Of a stretch of DNA of 64,000 nt, positions 34,233-41,778 are shown in pieces. The notes under the pieces are model-generated. The model did no database searches. It saw nothing but the letters and a program-made list of their open reading frames with translations, and had not been told where the DNA came from. The first letter of the stretch is position 1. Every line of letters starts with the position of its first letter. Source of the DNA: Ruminococcaceae bacterium UBA3215 (lineage in GTDB: Bacteria; Bacillota; Clostridia; Oscillospirales; Ruminococcaceae); NCBI GenBank assembly GCA_002363155.1, contig DEWH01000019.1, positions 1 through 64,000 of the forward strand, given 5' to 3'. A program made the translations under genes and the position numbers.

Positions 34233-34282
34233 TTAGCAACCGCTAACTTTATTATTATAACACTTTCAGTCCAATATGTCAA
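34233..34282 (-). promoter_or_regulatory. Consensus promoter with inverted-repeat operator
   Basis: On the minus strand TTGACA (34277-34282) and TATAAT (34254-34259) lie 17 bases apart. Directly downstream TTAGC-ggtt-GCTAA (34233-34246) forms a perfect inverted repeat over the start region, in the style of DtxR/MntR- or Fur-like operators. It would drive DUF6110, the P-type ATPase and the ATC hydrolase gene, and repress them when the regulator binds. Confidence 0.8.
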
Positions 34283-34365
34283 GCATTTATTATATCCAAA
34301 AACATTGACATTTCTAAACAGAAGTGATATTATATTAAAGTACAAACGGCTAAAAAATGCGGACA

Positions 34366-34600
34366 TATCGTCGATGATCTTTTTGGTATCGTAAGAAAAA
34401 ACCACGTTTCTGACAGTAAGCGTCATACTGTCCGGAACGATCTCCTTTCCGTCAATATCCATTGTCGGTGAAGACAGCGCCTCATTCGCCTTATCAACGC
34501 AGTTCTCGATGGTTCTCGTCAGTCCGTTGAATGCTCCGACCTGATCGAGAGATTCAAAGATCATGAATGAGCATATTATCATCATTGCTGTTCTTTCCAA
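34366..34600 (-). pseudogene. Internal fragment of an ABC exporter gene
   Basis: The minus strand reads FMIFESLDQVGAFNGLTRTI, ENCVDKANEALSSPTMDIDG and KEIVPDSMTLTVRNVVFSYD, then KKIIDD: the end of a membrane domain and the first strands of the nucleotide-binding domain of a fused ABC exporter. The Walker A region is missing and the frame runs into unrelated DNA near 34366. Both ends are cut. Confidence 0.6.
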
Positions 34601-34734
34601 TGCCTGTGGTGCTGGTCAGCACCCTTACAGACAGCGGAGAGACCACCTGCGATCCCTATTCGCTGCTTGCCCCGTTTTATGTGGCGGGGAAGGTATGCAT
34701 TTCGGGAAACATAATAGCTGAGGTTGTGAGGTAA
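34588..34734 (+). pseudogene. Fragment resembling a flavin reductase-like protein
   Basis: The plus strand reads LFFPMPVVLVSTLTDSGETT, CDPYSLLAPFYVAGKVCISG and NIIAEVVR, then TAA at 34732-34734. The PMPVVLVSTL...G segment is like the first strands of a split-barrel flavin reductase. No start codon is present and the 5' side is joined to the ABC fragment. Confidence 0.4.
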
Positions 34735-34738
34735 GCCT

Positions 34739-35353
34739 ATGAATGTATACAGTATCCCCATGGCGCTGATGGATCTTCTGCCTGTGGCGCTTTTCCTGGC
34801 GGGCAATCTGCTGATATGGAAGGATCTCGGCGGTAAGATGAGCTTCGCGTCAAGATCTTTCTATCTGACAGGAATAGTGCTGGCAGTGGCTGCCGGCTTT
34901 ATAAAGGCACATTACAAGCTGTTGTGTGCGGTTGGGATTGGGGATATAGAGTGGATGAGCAGACAGTTCTTCCCGAATCAGTCCCTTGGGTTCCTGCTTG
35001 CAGGTGCAGGGCTGCTGCTGTCCCTCGTCTCACGCAAAAAGAAAAATAAAGAATACAGGACTTATGCTTTCCTGCCACCTATGGCACTCGTAGGACTCAT
35101 GATCATCGGCGAGACTTGTATGTACATAGCTCTGGGCATATATGCGGCAAAGCTCAAAAAGCCTGCTGCAACGGTGATGCTGGTCATATCATATATCCTG
35201 AGCCTTGGCATGGGTTACCTGTCATCGCGTGATTTCGGCACAGAGGCGATGAACTGGCTGGCGCAGACGGTGAATGCCTGCTCGCAGGGGTCATTTCTGG
35301 CGGCTGTATGGATTATGCACAAAGCAGGTCTCGGAAAAGAAGCCGCTGGCTGA
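34739..35353 (+). CDS. Polytopic membrane protein, unknown family
   Basis: A 204-residue protein with about six hydrophobic helices (for example MALMDLLPVALFLAGNLLIW, FYLTGIVLAVAAGFI, GFLLAGAGLLLSLVS, MALVGLMIIGETCMYIALGI). It starts 5 bases after a truncated flavin reductase-like piece, so it may once have been its membrane partner. The pattern of short loops and no charged motif gives no function. A terminator follows, so it is probably expressed from a promoter within the upstream debris. Confidence 0.65.
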   Translation: MNVYSIPMALMDLLPVALFLAGNLLIWKDLGGKMSFASRSFYLTGIVLAVAAGFIKAHYKLLCAVGIGDIEWMSRQFFPNQSLGFLLAGAGLLLSLVSRKKKNKEYRTYAFLPPMALVGLMIIGETCMYIALGIYAAKLKKPAATVMLVISYILSLGMGYLSSRDFGTEAMNWLAQTVNACSQGSFLAAVWIMHKAGLGKEAAG

Positions 35354-35449
35354 GTCTGCATCCATTTTTGTCCACTATCTGCAACTTAAGAAAAAAGTGA
35401 TATCATTATAGGTATCCCGGATCTCTCGGTAAGCCTTTTTCAGATTATA

Positions 35450-35490
35450 GCAGCCTTCAAGCCCAGTCTTGAGGGCTGATGTTTTTTATA
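35450..35490 (+). terminator. Terminator after the membrane protein gene
   Basis: CAGCC-tt-CAAG...CTTG-ag-GGCTG forms an interrupted stem followed by ATGTTTTTTAT. Confidence 0.7.
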
Positions 35491-35645
35491 ATGTTTTGGC
35501 TCCGGCTTTTTACCGTCAACTATATGATTGGCAAGCCGGGTTATGATGCCTGCAAAGCAGATAGTCAGAACTTGTCCATTGTGGTTCAAGCTTCGGCAGG
35601 GCGATCCTTTATAAAATTCAGCTTGCTTAATATCGCCCGGCTCCC

Positions 35646-35674
35646 TTGACAAATACGCCTTTTGGGAGTACAAT
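35646..35674 (+). promoter_or_regulatory. Promoter of the methyltransferase gene
   Basis: TTGACA (35646-35651) and TACAAT (35669-35674), 17 bases apart. CTCCC/GGGAG flanks form a small stem across the spacer. Confidence 0.75.
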
Positions 35675-35708
35675 TAGATAACGATAAAAGACATATTAGA
35701 GGAAAAGT

Positions 35709-36500
35709 ATGAGTATTAAGATCGACAGTATTGACGGCGGCAAAACCTTTGATTTTGGCAGAACATCATCGGATTACGCCAGGTATCGTGATATATACCC
35801 GCAGGAATTCTATGACAGAATTCTGCAGCTCGGGTTATGCGTAAAGGGGCAGAAGGTACTCGATATAGGCACCGGAACGGGTGTACTGCCGAGGAATATG
35901 TACAGATACGGAGCTGAATGGACAGGCACCGACATCTCCGAAAATCAGATAGCACAGGCGAAAATGCTGTCGGAAGGAATGGATATCAGCTATCATGTTA
36001 TGCCGGCCGAAAAGCTGGATTTCCCCGATAATACATTTGATATCATAACAGCCTGTCAATGCATCTGGTATTTTGACCACGAACACATAGTATCCGATCT
36101 TAGCAATATCCTCAAACCGTCGGGTCAGATGCTTGTGCTTTATATGGCATGGCTCCCGTATGAGGACAGGATAGCCGGAGCGAGTGAACAGCTGGTGCTT
36201 AAATACAATCCCGAATGGACGGGCTGCGGCGAGACAGTTCACCCGATCTATATTCCGGATTGCTACGGCGATCATTTTGAGCTCACTTATCACGACGAAT
36301 ACAAGCTGAATGTGCATTTTACCGCGGAAAGCTGGAACGGCAGAATGAAAGCCTGCCGCGGTATAGGAGCCTCGCTGCCGGAAGAACGTATAGCCGCATG
36401 GGAATCGGAACATAAGAAGCTGCTGTCCGAGATCGCACCCGCAGAGTTTGATATACTGCACTACGCAGCGGTGGCATTACTGAGAAAGAAAAATATGTAA
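35709..36500 (+). CDS. Class I SAM-dependent methyltransferase
   Basis: A 263-residue methyltransferase. Motif I is VLDIGTGTGVLPRN near residue 50, followed by WTGTDIS (motif II) and FDIITACQCIWYFDH (motif IV region). AGAGGAAAAG precedes the ATG. The C-terminal half (150-263) is specific and includes GCGETVHPIYIP. Such enzymes methylate small molecules; no neighbouring pathway gene shows which one. It is followed by a MATE pump, so a secondary metabolite or detoxification role is possible. Confidence 0.85.
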   Translation: MSIKIDSIDGGKTFDFGRTSSDYARYRDIYPQEFYDRILQLGLCVKGQKVLDIGTGTGVLPRNMYRYGAEWTGTDISENQIAQAKMLSEGMDISYHVMPAEKLDFPDNTFDIITACQCIWYFDHEHIVSDLSNILKPSGQMLVLYMAWLPYEDRIAGASEQLVLKYNPEWTGCGETVHPIYIPDCYGDHFELTYHDEYKLNVHFTAESWNGRMKACRGIGASLPEERIAAWESEHKKLLSEIAPAEFDILHYAAVALLRKKNM

Positions 36501-36630
36501 TATAAACCGTTCAGATACCGTGACACCGTCATAGTTTATAGATCCGGAGGTGTCTTACGGAACAGCACGAAGCTGCGCGGATCTATGGGAATGATCGGGA
36601 TAATATCATGATCGTGTGGGAGAGGATAAG

Positions 36631-37977
36631 TTGAAACACAAAAAACGTGAGCTTCCCGATTTCGGAAGCACAAGTATATGGAAGCTGATTTTCCGCCTTG
36701 CGCCGCCGGTAATGGCGGCACAGCTCATTCAGGCGCTGTATAACATAATCGACAGCTTTTTTATAGGCAGATACTCCGATACCGGTCTGACCGCACTCTC
36801 GATAGTGTACCCGCTCCAGCTGCTTATGATAGCGCTCGGAGTCGGCACGGGTGTCGGGATAAATACCGCGATGTCGTTCTTCAACGGACTGCACAAAAAG
36901 AGCCACGCCCGCGATGCGGCGGGAATGGCGGCACCGCTTGCGGTGATAATGTGGGTGTTGTTCGCGGCAGTTTTCGGTGCGCTGATGCCGCTGTATGCAA
37001 GCCTTTCAACAAGCTCCCCGGCAGTCATTGATGATGTTGTGACCTACGGACGCATAGTGTGCGTATTCAGCCTCGGACTGTTCACCGAAAGCGTATGGAC
37101 GAAGGTCCTGCAAGCCGAGGGAAAGATGAAGCTGCCAATGGCGGCACAGATATTGGGGGCAGTCGTGAACATCGTGCTTGACCCGCTGCTCATATTCGGT
37201 TTCGGCGCGATACCGGAGCTCGGCATTGCGGGCGCAGCTGTCTCTACCGTCGCCGGACAGACAGTCGCGGCGCTTGTGGTGATGTTCGGCGGCTGCCGCA
37301 AACCGCCGAAACTGAAAGTTTTCGGAAAATACACAGCCCGCATTTACCACATGGGAATGCCGAATATACTGATGCAGGCTGCATACACATTTTACATATT
37401 CGGGCTGGAGCTGATACTTTCGGGCTTTTCCGATCAGGCAGTGACGGTCCTCGGTCTGTATTACAAGTGGCAGACCTTCTTTTTCATTCCCCTCGGCGCT
37501 TTGCAGACCTGCATCGTCCCGGTGATAAGCTACAACTACGCACAGGGCAGTTATGACCGATGCCGCTCGGTGCTGAAGGATTCGTTCATCGCGGGAGCGC
37601 TGCTGATGTCGCTGGGAACGCTGTGCTTTGAGTTCCTGCCGGCGCAGCTTATCGCCGCGTTCTCCTCCGACCCTCTTGTAATGAGTATCGGCGTAACGGG
37701 ATTCCGCATAATCGGCATAAGCTTTATCCCGATGGTAAGCTCGCTTATATTTCCGGTTTTCTTTCAGGCGGTGGGAAGTGCGCTCAAAAGCTCTCTGCTG
37801 ACAGTGATACGGACTGTACTGCTGTTCGTTCCTCTCGGGCTTGTATTCTCACTTTTCGGGCTTGATATGTTCTGGCTGACATATCCTGTCACCGAGGTGC
37901 TGACATCTGCTGTCGGATTCGTGTTTTACAGCAGGTTCGGGAAAACAAGGCAAAATGACAGGGATACTTTCCATTAA
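36631..37977 (+). CDS. MATE family multidrug/cation antiporter
   Basis: Twelve hydrophobic helices in two six-helix halves over 448 residues are typical for MATE exporters, which use Na+ or H+ gradients to expel drugs or metabolites. Conserved pieces include LAPPVMAAQLIQALYNIIDS near the start and MGMPNILMQAAYTFYIFGLE at the half-way point. The start is taken as TTG at 36631, because GGGAGAGG lies 6-13 bases upstream; a GTG at 36616 in the same frame overlaps that site. The gene follows the methyltransferase on the same strand with no clear terminator between. Confidence 0.88.
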   Translation: MKHKKRELPDFGSTSIWKLIFRLAPPVMAAQLIQALYNIIDSFFIGRYSDTGLTALSIVYPLQLLMIALGVGTGVGINTAMSFFNGLHKKSHARDAAGMAAPLAVIMWVLFAAVFGALMPLYASLSTSSPAVIDDVVTYGRIVCVFSLGLFTESVWTKVLQAEGKMKLPMAAQILGAVVNIVLDPLLIFGFGAIPELGIAGAAVSTVAGQTVAALVVMFGGCRKPPKLKVFGKYTARIYHMGMPNILMQAAYTFYIFGLELILSGFSDQAVTVLGLYYKWQTFFFIPLGALQTCIVPVISYNYAQGSYDRCRSVLKDSFIAGALLMSLGTLCFEFLPAQLIAAFSSDPLVMSIGVTGFRIIGISFIPMVSSLIFPVFFQAVGSALKSSLLTVIRTVLLFVPLGLVFSLFGLDMFWLTYPVTEVLTSAVGFVFYSRFGKTRQNDRDTFH

Positions 37978-38009
37978 TAAGGACGCTTCTCAGTCGGCAG
38001 TTTCCAATG

Positions 38010-38083
38010 ATATTTCCATACCTGCATATCAAAAGCGGTTCAGAGCGTATTTTTCGTTCGACCTGCGCCGAAGGGTGTAATGT
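38010..38083 (+). repeat. Dispersed repeat, diverged copy C
   Basis: Matches the right half of copies A and B: ATGATATTTCCATACCTGCA, CATATCAAAAGCGGTTCAGA, TTTTTCGTTCG and GAAGGGTG. The palindrome has lost its pairing. It stands between the MATE gene and the GIY-YIG gene. Confidence 0.55.
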
Positions 38084-38131
38084 CGCGGTGCTGTTGCTGC
38101 ACCGTTTTCAGCACATTTCACCTGAAATGCC

Positions 38132-38160
38132 TTGATATTAAATACAAGATGTGGTATAAT
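38132..38160 (+). promoter_or_regulatory. Promoter of the GIY-YIG gene
   Basis: TTGATA (38132-38137) and TATAAT (38155-38160), 17 bases apart, 27 bases before the start; TTTGGAGG at 38174-38181 is the ribosome site. Confidence 0.8.
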
Positions 38161-38187
38161 AACCGCAATAACATTTGGAGGTACAGT

Positions 38188-39057
38188 ATGGGAACAAGAT
38201 TATTGCTTCAGGACATATTACAGATCAATGGTATTGACCCGAAAGATGTTTTACTTATAAGACACTCTTTGGGACATATAAATTTCAGAGATTGTTATGA
38301 AAAGAATTGCGTTCATGAATATACTCAAATTCAGCCGGATAATGTTAAGGCTCTTTCCGAGCATAAATACTGGATGGTTTTCGTAAGTGCAGGAAAAACT
38401 CATTCATTATTCCTCGAAATGTATGAATTCAAAGGCAAACAGCCTCTCTCTGAACACAAAAGGATAGAAAATTTTCCTCATCAAGAGTTTTATGATAACA
38501 AAAGTGGAAAAGATGTCGTTTACATGCTTAACGAAACCGAATTATTCAGTGATATGAAAAAACGGTTGGTAATCGATTGGGGCAAAGGTGTAATCAATTG
38601 GTATAATAAAGGTACTATCGAAAAACCAATTGTATCTATCCAAAGCGTTAGTCCGAAACCATTCCCTGGATACGAACGATTGGTCATATCACATAGTGAA
38701 TTAGAGACATTGGTTAATGACGTAACTGAGGAGTATCGCGAGTACCAGAATGCTCTTTCTGCGGTAAAAGGAATATATCTCATTTTAGACACTAAAACGG
38801 GTGAACAATACATAGGCTCCGCATACGGTGACGACGGCATTTTAGGGCGTTGGTGGCAATACGCAAACGAACCGTTTCATGGCGGAAATAAAAAACTTGT
38901 CAATCTTTTCAGCAAACATAAGGAAGAATATAAGAATTTTCAATTTAGCATTTTACAAATTTTTTCCAAGACATCAACTGATGATGAAATCATTAAAGCT
39001 GAAAGCCTATTTAAGAAAAAGCTTGGGAGCAGAGTATTTGGTTTGAATGATAACTGA
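38188..39057 (+). CDS. GIY-YIG nuclease domain protein
   Basis: Start at ATG 38188 is set by TTTGGAGG; the frame is open to 38080 but that part lies in repeat C. The 289-residue protein has an N-terminal region of unknown type (1-175, DVLLIRHSLGHINFRDCYEK) and a C-terminal GIY-YIG domain: KGIYLILDTKTGEQYIGSA supplies GIY and YIG, and DGILGRWWQYA the Arg. The gene is clearly more AT-rich than its neighbours and is followed by a decayed PIN gene, which suggests horizontal gain. Proteins of this layout are often linked to restriction or defence; no partner is seen here. Confidence 0.8.
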   Translation: MGTRLLLQDILQINGIDPKDVLLIRHSLGHINFRDCYEKNCVHEYTQIQPDNVKALSEHKYWMVFVSAGKTHSLFLEMYEFKGKQPLSEHKRIENFPHQEFYDNKSGKDVVYMLNETELFSDMKKRLVIDWGKGVINWYNKGTIEKPIVSIQSVSPKPFPGYERLVISHSELETLVNDVTEEYREYQNALSAVKGIYLILDTKTGEQYIGSAYGDDGILGRWWQYANEPFHGGNKKLVNLFSKHKEEYKNFQFSILQIFSKTSTDDEIIKAESLFKKKLGSRVFGLNDN

Positions 39058-39063
39058 CAGGTG

Positions 39064-39375
39064 ATACTCAATGACGCTACAAGACGCGCAGAATATCCGT
39101 TTGACGGCGATGTTGTTATGAAACCCTCGAATACCAAAAGCGGCAGACGGAAAATTGCGGAGTCGCTGCTCGGTACTGTTCCGCTCGATGTCTAGGACAC
39201 ATATTAGGTGGATTGCCACGGCGCGATAGCTTCTTATATCACCGATTACGAGGACGCGGTGATGGTTCAGACAGCTAAGCGCATAGGTGCTGATTGTATA
39301 GTTGCGCGGAAACAGATAGACTATGCAAAGCTGCTCCGCGCCGGCAGCTGCGGCTCAATCCCGAATTTTGTGTAA
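39064..39375 (+). pseudogene. PIN-domain toxin-like pseudogene
   Basis: A plus-strand frame reads ILNDATRRAEYPFDGDVVMK, GRRKIAESLLGTVPLDV, TAG (39193-39195), DTY, TAG (39205-39207), then CHGAIASYITDYEDAVMVQT and AKRIGADCIVARKQIDYAKL. DYEDA...AKRIGADCIV is the conserved acidic core of VapC-like PIN nucleases. Two stops and a missing N-terminus show decay. Confidence 0.6.
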
Positions 39376-39418
39376 AGTCAAAACAGCAAATAAAAGAAAG
39401 CAGATAATATATGATGAG

Positions 39419-39452
39419 ACCGGCAGAAAACTGTCGGTCTCGTCAGCATCGT
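39419..39452. terminator. Imperfect hairpin before the HD-GYP terminator
   Basis: GAGACCGGCAG and CTGTCGGTCTC pair with one wobble across AAAA. No T-run follows. Confidence 0.45.
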
Positions 39453-39465
39453 GCTGCAATAAAAT

Positions 39466-39499
39466 AAGGGCTTTCGTATGCGGAAAGCCCTTATTTTTA
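39466..39499 (-). terminator. Bidirectional terminator of the HD-GYP gene
   Basis: AAGGGCTTTC (39466-39475) pairs with GAAAGCCCTT (39483-39492). T-rich runs follow on both strands (ATTTTTAG plus, ATTTTATTG minus). It lies 10 bases past the stop of the HD-GYP gene. Confidence 0.85.
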
Positions 39500-39502
39500 G
39501 TA

Positions 39503-40402
39503 TTAGATCTCGTTTATCTCTATTTTAGGCGGCGCACAGACAATAAGTTCCTCCTTAGGGATATTAACGAATATATTCACAAGCTCAGCGTCAAGCTGTG
39601 TGCCTGCGACGTCCCGGATTATTGCAATAGCCTCATCATGTGTCTTTGGATCCTTATATGAACGCCGCATCGTTATTGCGGAGTATGTATCTGCGACGGC
39701 GATTATTCTTGCAGCAAGCGGTATTTTATCGCCGGTAATACCATAGTAGCCTTTTCCGTCGATACGTTCATGATGATACTCGATCCAGGGCATTATCTCT
39801 TTGAATGAGCGGAGCGGCTGCAATATTTCAACACCGATCTTCGGGTGCATCTTCATAACTTTCCACTCGTCATCGGAAAGCTTTGCCGGCTTATTCAGTA
39901 TAGATTCGGGAATGCCGAGTTTACCTACATCATGCATAAGCGAAGCGTATTCAAGGCTGACAGGATTGATGCCGCTTTTCATAGACTGCGGCAGATGTCT
40001 GAACAATGTCATCGTCACGTTCTGCACATGACGGCTGTGACCGTTAAGGTTCGGGTCTCGTGCATCAACTGCGCCTATGATGATCTCTGCAACATCAATG
40101 CTTCGTTCTTTGGCGGTCTGAAGAAGCTTTGACATTAGGCTGTTGACGATCGACACAAAGACGCTTCCGCCAAATAGTATCAGGGCTACCATAAGATCGG
40201 GTTTGCCGAATATAGCGACGTATATGTACCCCAGCAGGAAGAACGAGAGAAGAACGAGCGCAGTCCGCGCCCAAATCTTATCGCTTCGCTTGCTTCCTGA
40301 AAGAACATCCCGGGTGCTTTTTATAAAGATAAGGTAGCTGATGACATTGTAAATCATCAGTCCCGCTCCGAGAATTATCATTCCATAGATCAGATAATCC
40401 AT
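39503..40402 (-). CDS. HD-GYP domain membrane phosphodiesterase
   Basis: A 299-residue protein with three N-terminal membrane helices (1-25, 47-68, 70-92) and an HD-GYP domain (105-299). Metal and substrate motifs are complete: NGHSRHVQN, HDVGKLGIPESIL, HHERIDGKGYYG and ADTYSAIT. The GYP triplet reads GYY, a common variant. Such enzymes hydrolyse cyclic di-GMP (sometimes other cyclic dinucleotides). There is no sensory or receiver domain besides the membrane part. No diguanylate cyclase gene is in the window. Confidence 0.88.
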   Translation of the reverse strand: MDYLIYGMIILGAGLMIYNVISYLIFIKSTRDVLSGSKRSDKIWARTALVLLSFFLLGYIYVAIFGKPDLMVALILFGGSVFVSIVNSLMSKLLQTAKERSIDVAEIIIGAVDARDPNLNGHSRHVQNVTMTLFRHLPQSMKSGINPVSLEYASLMHDVGKLGIPESILNKPAKLSDDEWKVMKMHPKIGVEILQPLRSFKEIMPWIEYHHERIDGKGYYGITGDKIPLAARIIAVADTYSAITMRRSYKDPKTHDEAIAIIRDVAGTQLDAELVNIFVNIPKEELIVCAPPKIEINEI

Positions 40403-40404
40403 AT

Positions 40405-40660
40405 TTAACCTCGTAATATCAAATTAACTATAATGCGGAATTTGTCTCTGATCTGTATTTCACTGTAAACTCTAACAAGATATTCCGCTTGATTTGCTTT
40501 GTCGAGATTCTTGAAATTCTCAATTATCATATCTCCGCACATGGAGAAACGCTGCGGCATGAGTGGATTTGCGTATTTGCAGTTTATATCCGCATAATTC
40601 CCGTCAAGGGCGAACGTTATACCGACAAGTTCGCTGCGGGTCTGATCGCGCTTCCTTCGT
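40405..40660 (-). pseudogene. Coding-like remnant without start
   Basis: The minus strand between the Fur-like gene and the HD-GYP gene is open and coding-like: SELVGITFALDGNYADINCK, YANPLMPQRFSMCGDMIIEN, FKNLDKANQAEYLVRVYSEI, ending at TAA 40405-40407. No start codon with ribosome site is found. I do not recognise it. Confidence 0.35.
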
Positions 40661-40664
40661 TAAG

Positions 40665-41063
40665 TTATTGACTGCAGTTTTTACATTTTACCAGAAACTC
40701 TATGCTGTCAGCCGGAACTGCGGCTCCGCAGCTCACGATCTCTTCCTTTATCCTGCGGCTCGTCTCACCGTCAACGGTGTAAACATTTCCGCATACCTTG
40801 CACCGCATATTGACAGGTATATCATCATTGTCGGCAAGACAATAGACTTACTCGCGGTTTTTCGGGTCGATATATCTCCGGACAGTCCCTTCGCGTTCCA
40901 TTTCCCGCATCAGCCTGTATACCGTGCTTTCGGACGGAACCGATTTAATGGTATTATCGCTGCTCATTTCGGCTGCGATCTCCCTTACCGTGAAAGAGTA
41001 CTTACTGTGAGACTTGAGAAAATCGATCAGGCACTCGCGCTTTACTGTTTTGTAAGTTGCCAT
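40665..41063 (-). pseudogene. Fur-family regulator gene with an internal TAA
   Basis: From ATG 41063 (GGAGG at 41069-41073) the frame encodes a Fur-like winged helix (MATYKTVKRECLIDFLKSHS, YSFTVREIAAEM, SVPSESTVYRLMREMEREGT, VRRYIDPKNRE), meets TAA at 40848-40850 (codon 72) and continues in the same frame as VYCLADNDDIPVNMRCKVCG to EFLVKCKNCSQ, stop at 40665. The CxxC pairs of the C-terminal half are the zinc sites of Fur proteins. One nonsense change separates a DNA-binding part from the dimerisation part. The promoter is intact, so a 71-residue product is expected. Confidence 0.7.
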
Positions 41064-41114
41064 AGCGACCTCCGAAACAACAAAAATGAAATCGGATTTT
41101 AAATTTGTTTTTAC

Positions 41115-41143
41115 ATTATAGCAGACTTCATACAGTTTGTCAA
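41115..41143 (-). promoter_or_regulatory. Promoter of the Fur-like gene
   Basis: On the minus strand TTGACA (41138-41143) and TATAAT (41115-41120), 17 bases apart. Confidence 0.8.
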
Positions 41144-41500
41144 TAGCTTGCGGATATTCCACTGTATTTTCACAAAATCCTCTTGTGTGCGGTAACAAGC
41201 GGCTCTAACTTTATTCGTTAATGATGCTGAGTGTTATTGATGCTCCGGGTGCAGAAAGATCCGAACCGCCTCGCTTCGCTTTTTCTTCGGGAAATCTGAA
41301 TTTCGGAGCAATAATACCGGTTGATTATTGATTCAGCATTATCATTCAAACGCAGTACATACCTGCGCGAATGAATGATACCGATACATGCGCCATGCAA
41401 AAATGCCATTATTTACTCTTAAAAAAATTTAATGATTATTTAATAATTTTATGCTATAATGTAATTACAAGGTCAGGAAAACATAACCGGAGGTATTTGA
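41144..41500. other. Intergenic region before the ABC/two-component cassette
   Basis: No believable gene. There is an inverted repeat TCATTC-AAACGCAG...CTGCGC-GAATGA near 41341-41376 and a -10-like TATAAT at 41454-41459 for the next operon, without a good -35. CGGAGG at 41490-41495 is the ribosome site of the next gene. Confidence 0.45.
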
Positions 41501-41501
41501 A

Positions 41502-41765
41502 ATGAATAAGACAGGATTTATAATGCAGCTCGCGGATAGACTTAACATCACGGAAGAACAGGCAGCGCAGGTGGACGAGATAGTAGAAGCCCACCATATA
41601 ATAGGAAGGAACAGCAAACTTGCCGTTATTGCAGAGATAAAGGACAAACTCGGTACGGACGATGAGACTGCAAAGCAGATATCGGACACGGCATCGGAGC
41701 TTATCGCATCGAACATCAGGAATAAGCTGCTGCACCCCTTCGGCGGCAATGACGAGGATAAATAA
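41502..41765 (+). CDS. Small helical protein, first gene of ABC cassette
   Basis: An 87-residue acidic protein with ACCGGAGG just upstream. It is helical (MNKTGFIMQLADRLNITEEQAAQVDEIVEA begins it, split as DRLNITEEQ) with repeated Glu/Asp/Lys. The pattern is that of a small helix-turn-helix or HU/competence-like fold, but I do not recognise a family. It is 13 bases upstream of the ABC permease gene and must be co-transcribed with it. Confidence 0.65.
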   Translation: MNKTGFIMQLADRLNITEEQAAQVDEIVEAHHIIGRNSKLAVIAEIKDKLGTDDETAKQISDTASELIASNIRNKLLHPFGGNDEDK

Positions 41766-41778
41766 GAAAGGCAACACG

